A stretch of DNA of 64,000 bases, from assembly GCA_014058105.1 (NCBI GenBank), contig JACGCM010002657.1:186001-250000 (forward strand), given 5' to 3'. Positions 58,733 through 64,000 of the stretch are shown piece by piece (position 1 is the stretch's first letter; every line of letters starts with the position of its first letter). Both the position numbers and the translations under genes were made by a program. The stretch comes from Kingdonia uniflora (taxonomy: Eukaryota; Streptophyta; Magnoliopsida; Ranunculales; Circaeasteraceae). The notes under the pieces are model-generated. The model had not been told where the DNA came from, searched no databases, and saw only the letters and a program-made list of their open reading frames with translations.

Positions 58733-59480
58733 CTATTTTAATTTATGCGACGTATAGACGAGGGTTAAAAGAAGCTTCTCGATCTTGGTATATCTTGTTT
58801 CCGTAGGGGTCAGAGTTTTGTTGATAAAATAGACTGGTTTCTCGGTCTTTTCATCGAGACGGAGAAGGACGGAGCTGAGAGAAGTATCTGTGACGGTTAA
58901 GTATACTGTAAGCTCTTCTCCATCTTTTGGTGTGCTCATAACTGGAGGTTTACCCAAATGTTGTTTGAGTTCGAGGAAAGCGGCTTCGCATTTATCCGTC
59001 CATTCAATCTCGGGACCCTTCTTTGACTTTCCCCGCAATGTACCTTGTTTAAGCAGGTCGAATAGAGGTCGGCATCTGTCTGATGATTTGGACACAAATT
59101 GGTTAAGTGCTGCGAACTTCCCGACTAGTTTCTGAACATCCTTTTTTGTCTTAGGAGAAGGCATAGCCAAGAGAGCTCGCATACGTGATGGATCAACTTC
59201 AATTCCTCGTTTGGTTATGAGGTGGCCCAAGAATTTCCCGGATTGTACTCCGAACTGACATTTGTCAGGATTCAAATGCATTTTATAAGCTCGCAGGATC
59301 GCAAAAGTAGTTCGTAGATCTGCCAGGTGGTCTTCTTTCTTAAGACTCTTGCAAAACATGTCGTCGATGTAAACCTCCATTGTTTTACCAAGCTGATTTT
59401 TGAACATTTGCGTCATCAATCTCTGATAGGTAGCGCCGGCATTTTTTAGGCAGGAAGGATGACCTTATAGCAATACAGGC
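58733..59480 (-). pseudogene. Reverse transcriptase remnant of Y
   Basis: An open frame at 59419-58733 starts in the palm. MEVYIDDMFCKS carries the YIDD catalytic motif (Tat elements usually read YVDDMLVKS). LNPDKCQFGVQSGKFLGHL, KDVQKLVGKFAALNQFVSKS and KPVYFINKTLTPTETRYTKIEK follow, leading into RNase H. Upstream, FITEQGLYCYKVIL and AGATYQRLMTQMF are readable across a stop. The N-terminal fingers are missing, because near 59500-59640 the sequence changes into Y spacer repeats. Protease and gag are absent. Confidence 0.88.
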
Positions 59481-59729
59481 CTTGTTCGGTGATGAATGGA
59501 GTCTTGTCTTGATCTTCAGGGAAAAGTGGTATTGTAAGTCAATTTGAACTGTATAACGTGTATAAGTCACTTTGAACAAATCAATAAAGACTGCAATGAG
59601 ATATTTGAAGGTCGCGTTATTTCCAAGTTGAATTGATTGTCTCAATAAGCGACCCTCTGGGTAGCGTGTATGTAGGTCCCCGTTATGGGTCGATCTGAAC
59701 GATCGTGCTGGTACATTAAATATTACATT
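59481..59729 (-). repeat. Joint between Y RT and Y spacer repeat
   Basis: After the RT start the sequence carries a damaged copy of the 144-base unit (caataagcgaccctc.., ggtccccgttatgggtcga) up to 59729. RT thus has been joined to 3' spacer, a rearrangement inside Y. Z sequence begins at 59730. Confidence 0.6.
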
Positions 59730-59889
59730 TAACAAGGTCGAGTTTCTTTACAAAAATCTATAGATTAAACAAGCTTGAGTTCTATAAGATACAAGGCCGA
59801 GTTACTCTAAAATAATGTACAGTTTGCACAAGCTCGAGTTCACAAGTTCTACAAAATTGAATTACTCAACAAAAAATTACAGTTTATAC
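59730..59889 (+). repeat. 160-base duplication, right copy
   Basis: Partner of 34501-34660, at the right edge of the Y block. From 59890 on the Z spacer continues in the same repeat style. Confidence 0.82.
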
Positions 59890-60845
59890 AAGTTTGAGTT
59901 TTACAAGATACAAGGTCAAGTTTTCTACAAAAAAATAAAATAAAATAGTTTATATAAGCTCGGGTTCTACAAGATACAAGGTTGAGTTCTATCCAAAAAA
60001 ATACAGTTTATGCATGCTTAAGTTTTACAAGATACAAAGTCGAGTTCTTTCAAAATATTATAGTTTATACAAGCTCGGTTTCTACAACATATAAGGCCAA
60101 ATTTCTACAAGATACAAGGTCGAGTTCTTTACAAAAAATTATAGTTCATACAAGCTCGAATTCACAAGTTTTACAAGGCCGAGTAATTCTACAAAAAATT
60201 AAAGTTCATACAAGATCGAGTTTGTTCTTCAAAAAATTTAGCTACAACAACCTCAAGGAGGTCACATTTTATACATGGTCAAGTTATTCTACAAGAAAAT
60301 TACAGTTCAAACAAGCTCAAGTTCTGCAATTTCATCAATGTCAAATTATTCAACAACAAAATAAATTTCATACTTCAAGCTCCCGTTCATCACAAGTTTA
60401 CTTTTCATGCAACCTCAAGATTTACAATACGTAGAGAATTTTAATTCCCTACTGACTTCCCTAGTCTAACAAGACTGAGGGCGGCAAGTCAACAAACTAC
60501 ACTTATTTACTTATCTAGTTAACATGACTAGAGGAATAAAGTTACACATTGCAACACTCAGAATTTTAATTCTCTACTGACTTCCCCGTAGTCTAACGAG
60601 ACTGGGGGCGACAAGTCAGCAAACTACATTCATTGACTTATCTACTTAACATGACTAGAGGTATAAAATCACACATTACAATACTTAAACTTATCTATTG
60701 ACTTCCCTAGTCTAACAAAACTGGGGTGACAAGTCAGCAAATTTATTGGCTTCTCTAGTTAACATGACCACAGGTACAAAGTCCCAAATTACCATACTTT
60801 GAAATTATTATTCTTTATTAACTTCCTTAGTTTAACAAAACTAGG
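59890..60845 (+). repeat. Z spacer: two kinds of tandem repeats
   Basis: Up to about 60420 there are degenerate units of about 60 bases around tacaagatacaaggtcgagtt. From 60451 a 120-125 base unit starts at 60451, 60576, 60697 and 60817 (actgacttccctagtctaac). It is split by a solo LTR at 60846 and goes on at 61610. The 150-codon frame at 59982-60434 is a repeat translation. Confidence 0.72.
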
Positions 60846-61609
60846 TGTAATAGCCTATTTTCGTATTGCACGAAGATAGCGTTTTACACCTTCGAAATCC
60901 ATGATGTTTAGTTATGAACGAGAAATAAACAACACTAGATTTAGCGTGGAAAACCGTGAATGGGTTAAAAATCATGACCTCTCCTGAGGATTTTAGAAAG
61001 AGAGAGAGAGGTATATTTAGACTACTAGATATTACAAAGAGAGAGAGATGTAGAAAAGATCTCTTAGAGATTCTCAGAGTAGCCTCCCTAATTCGTAACT
61101 ATCTAGTCTTATTTATAGGTCTTATAATATGACCGTTGGTTACATTGATGATAAACGTTACAATATCGGGTTTTGATGAGTCCTCATGGTGGACTTTTGT
61201 AACGTCTTGATACTTGTTGATCTGTAACGGATCTATTAACATTTTTTAGTTGTGGCTTCAGACCCTTGGGAAGATACGATCTCCTATGATGCTCGCGTGC
61301 ATACGACTTGTTGACAAGTGGAGGAGTATCTTCTGTAGTGCGAAGTCACAGGATGCTTTGATATCACCGAACTGTTGATGAAGATATGATCTCTAATAGT
61401 GTTCGCGTGTATTCAAACTGTTGATATATATCTGAGTAGTTTCTGCAGTACGATGTTATTGGATGTTTTGTCATCCCCGAGCTGTAGATGAGGAAGTCTG
61501 TATTACGATCTTCTTACTTTTAGTCCTTGATTGGTTATCAGTAGGTTTACTCGAGTTATGTGAGTTAGAATATCAGACTCAGTACGGGGATTAGAAATAA
61601 GCGTTCACA
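60846..61609 (-). mobile_element. Solo X-family LTR with perfect TSD
   Basis: 764 bases starting TGTAATAGCC and ending GCGTTCACA, with CTAGG on both sides (60841-60845 and 61610-61614). It matches the X LTR (53519-54292) in reverse orientation. It sits within the Z tandem repeat and has no internal sequence. Confidence 0.88.
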
Positions 61610-62898
61610 CTAGGGGCGACATGTCAACAAACTACATTCACTAATTTCTCTAGTCGAACAAGTCTGGGGATGACAAGTTAAACTTTCTATAATCTCCTTG
61701 CCAAACAAGACAAGTATACAGATTGAATTTCATTAACAATTAGAAATTTTATCTCAAATAAAGGTTAGTCGAAGTTTACACACAAGTTCAAATTTTAAAA
61801 ACAAGTTCGTAATTTTCAAATACATCAAAAAATTTGACAACCTTTTACATTTAACATGAGTTTGAATTTAACCAAGTTTGAAGTTTTGAAACAAGTTCAA
61901 ATTTAAAAAAATATAAAAAATCCCTACTAACTATTACTCGAGCAAGCAACTAACAACTTCACTTTATCAAAAAATTCTAGTCAAAGTTTTAGCACTTAAA
62001 CAATTTCACAAGTATTTCGTAAACAAATACCATCACAAGCACATACATTGTTATTTGACCAACATGCTTGAGGATATTAATTCTAACACAATTATCTACA
62101 TTCTAGAGTTCGAGTCACATTTCATACAAGATCGAGCTATTCTTCAAAATAAGAAATTCTGCAACCTTGAAAAGTCTACATCTTAAACAAGTTACACTAG
62201 GGCAAGCAACATTCTAGAAGTAAAATTCAATTACAACATAGTGGTACTACAAGCTCGTGGAAAATAAGATCGAGAAAGAAACAAATACAAGCTACATTAG
62301 GGTAAGCAACATTCAAGAAGAGGAACTCGACAACAACATATCAGTACAACAAGTTCGAGCAAAACAAAGAAGGATCAATATACTAATAGACAAGCTTTCA
62401 GAAGAGAGTTTTTATTACTTCTCCAAATTTGATTAAATTTTTCGAGAGCTTAAATCAGAAATACAAGGTAAACCTCAATTATTATGTTCAAGGATCTCTA
62501 AAAACCTCATTGCCTAGTCTCCTATTTCAATCAGGATTACTTTCCATCAAAGTAGAGAGTTATAGGAAACCCTGACCTCATTAACCAATATGATTAGTTT
62601 CCTATTAGGACTTGAATCATCATGATTAGAAACCCATAATTACTAAATGACCCTACTCATGTGGGCCATAATAAGTCTTACAGTTCAACCTTGCTTAACC
62701 ATTGCTAAAGTCTGTTGACACCTTTATATCAACAATAACAACATTAAATCTCATTTTATAAACTAACAACTCAACCCCTACCTATCTAGACAGTTACAAC
62801 ATACTCCAAAAGATCCGAAGAAAATCTAGTCAAACAAAAAAACCAATTTCAAATACAGAGCATTATTCTCTTCTCAAATTGACTACAAGTAATGGATT
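61610..62898 (+). other. Z 3' spacer, no gene
   Basis: First the end of the 120-base repeat, then AT-rich sequence. A two-copy ~95-base repeat (acta..agggtaagcaacatt) lies at 62190-62370. No coding motif is seen. Confidence 0.6.
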
Positions 62899-62908
62899 TG
62901 AGAGGGGG
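62895..62908 (+). other. Polypurine tract of Z
   Basis: GATTTGAGAGGGGG lies directly before the LTR start at 62909. Confidence 0.8.
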
Positions 62909-63646
62909 TGAATGTAGTTCCTTATTTTCTACCTTATAGAAGGTTCCAAATCATACTTCAAGACAAACAAACTTGAAGCCAGACATGGTCGATGACAGAC
63001 AAGCCTATTCAATGCAATATCAAATTTATCAAGAATATGAAGCTCGAAGCCAGACATGATCAGAGTTAGACAAGCTTATTTAATACAAAGTCCAATTTGT
63101 CAAGAATATGAAGCTCAAAGCCAAACAAGGTCCAACTTATAAAAAATGTGAAGCAATATAAACTTTGACTTTATTCAGCTCGACCATATAAAAGATCAAG
63201 TCAAACTAGCCATTATAGCACGTTCCCACATTTGATATGAAACAAAGATAACAATTCAAACTATCCGTTGAGGCATGCTTTCACGTTTCATAAAAGAAGG
63301 AGACCAATTAGACACGTCCTCTAACTGTATGAACTACTTGGACCTCTATAAATAAGAGGAGTCTTCTTCTGAAAGGAGGTAAGAACTTTTGCCAACCAAA
63401 GTACTGAGAAATTATTCCGACTTAAGTTGATTTTGTCGTTGTAATCTTCTTCAAGAACTCTGTAATAAGTCAATCAACTAAATAATATTTCATTCTCATA
63501 AATCCTCACACCGAGGTCATGGTTTTCCCCAATTCAGAGGGTTTCCACGCTAAAATCGTGTGTTCAATGTACTTTTTGTTCTTCATTTTTCACTTTCTCA
63601 TTAAATAAGAGTAAAATTGTTTTATCTAGAAAACTTAGCCCTTGCA
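62909..63646 (+). repeat. 3' LTR of Z
   Basis: 738 bases, TGAATGTAG...CCCTTGCA. Its U3 contains a ~76-base tandem unit around gaagc(t)cgaagccagacatg (62975-63130). From about 63145 it matches the left LTR. A TATA-like ctataaata lies near 63350. Confidence 0.8.
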
Positions 63647-63836
63647 ACCATTATCTCGAATGACGTATAATGTGAATTTAAAGTGTGAAGATTTAGAAGC
63701 ATGAGTATGCAAATTCCCACTCAAAACCAAAATTGAGTGTGGGAGTGTGAATTCCCATTCATACACACCTTTTGAAGGTGATTTAAAGGGTGTGTGATAA
63801 TTTACACGCCAACTCACCTCTGTTGGAGATGCTCTT
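63647..63836. mobile_element. Possible small DNA-transposon end
   Basis: The stretch ends TGTTGGAGATGCTCTTAA. Its complement, GAGCATCTCCAACA, is a wording often seen at the ends of plant non-autonomous DNA transposons. The other end could not be paired, so this is tentative. Confidence 0.25.
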
Positions 63837-64000
63837 AAGTAATCACAGCCTGACAATAATCATGTGCAACACAGTCACCCACATAATGATGCGAGATACC
63901 ACTTCTGGCCATGTGAGACTATGTTACGAAAACCACATAAAACTCGATAACAAAAAAAATACATGTTAAGAACGCCGGTCCTTTATTGGAGTGGGGTTTT
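63837..64000. other. Window end, nothing recognised
   Basis: No coding or structural signal seen. Confidence 0.4.

Larger units (their letters stand above)
33046..63646 (+). mobile_element. Outer Ty3/gypsy element Z, host of the 30-kb nest
   Basis: A 5'-truncated LTR (33046-34243) and a complete LTR (62909-63646) share their sequence and orientation. The left one is followed by a PBS-like TTGGCGTCGTC; the right one is preceded by the PPT GATTTGAGAGGGGG. Between them only short Z sequence remains (34244-34660 and 59730-62908), mostly degenerate tandem repeats, and no gag-pol is left. Everything else inside came later: a rearranged Y block, the LARD-like element, X and solo LTRs. PBS type, spacer style and related LTR ends suggest the Tat lineage, but without Z pol this is inference. 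Confidence 0.75.

Noticed and set aside
59982..60434. 150-codon frame in the Z spacer
   Set aside because: Composed of degenerate ~60-base tandem repeats; no protein pattern.

Overview
This is a transposon-filled stretch of a seed-plant nuclear genome, probably a eudicot. The evidence is plant-type L1 LINEs with a C-terminal RNase H, Tat-lineage and other Ty3/gypsy LTR retrotransposons, a TTF-type hAT element, an eEF1A retropseudogene and AT-rich DNA full of stops. I found no intact host gene, no structural RNA gene and no CRISPR. Every coding region I recognise is a broken element protein or a pseudogene.

Layout, left half. 0.4-3.0 kb: decayed LINE ORF2 (minus). 3597-7246: Ty3/gypsy deletion derivative (minus) with two 575-base LTRs, PBS and PPT. 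8633-14292: nearly full-length L1-type LINE (plus) with 14-base target-site duplications (TSDs) and an A tail. 14.4-17.6 kb: tandem repeats and four copies of a ~650-base repeat, two of them facing each other. 19.7-21.6 kb: gag-protease remnant (minus). 22.0-22.9 kb: possible MITE. 23.15-24.71 kb: eEF1A pseudogene (minus), broken by a LINE tail and a microsatellite. 24880-28880: hAT element with TIRs and an 8-base TSD, carrying a 2.9-kb solo LTR.

Right half (33.0-63.6 kb) is one nest. Outer element Z (plus) keeps a truncated 5' LTR, PBS, a repeat-rich spacer, PPT and 3' LTR. Inside it lies a rearranged block of element Y (minus, Tat lineage: RT, RNase H, second RNase H and integrase remnants). 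Y is interrupted by a 9.7-kb LARD-like element (two 4.4-kb LTRs around 0.9 kb without gag-pol) and by element X, which carries a long antisense open region. Solo LTRs with 5-base TSDs sit in the Z LTR (33377-34114) and the Z spacer (60846-61609).

The most unusual signal is a phased array of TTCGAA-type palindromes. In the 575-base gypsy LTR they form four pairs, 21 bases apart within a pair and 73-74 bases from pair to pair. In all three copies of the unrelated 4.4-kb LTR family they form a run with 20-21 base spacing. One 21-base pair also lies in the LINE remnant at 460-486. In the LTRs the arrays sit just upstream of a TATA box or a pyrimidine-rich leader, so they look like a shared upstream control module. 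The 4.4-kb LTR family also has a conserved ~195-base intron-like segment and an 18-base micro-exon after the array.
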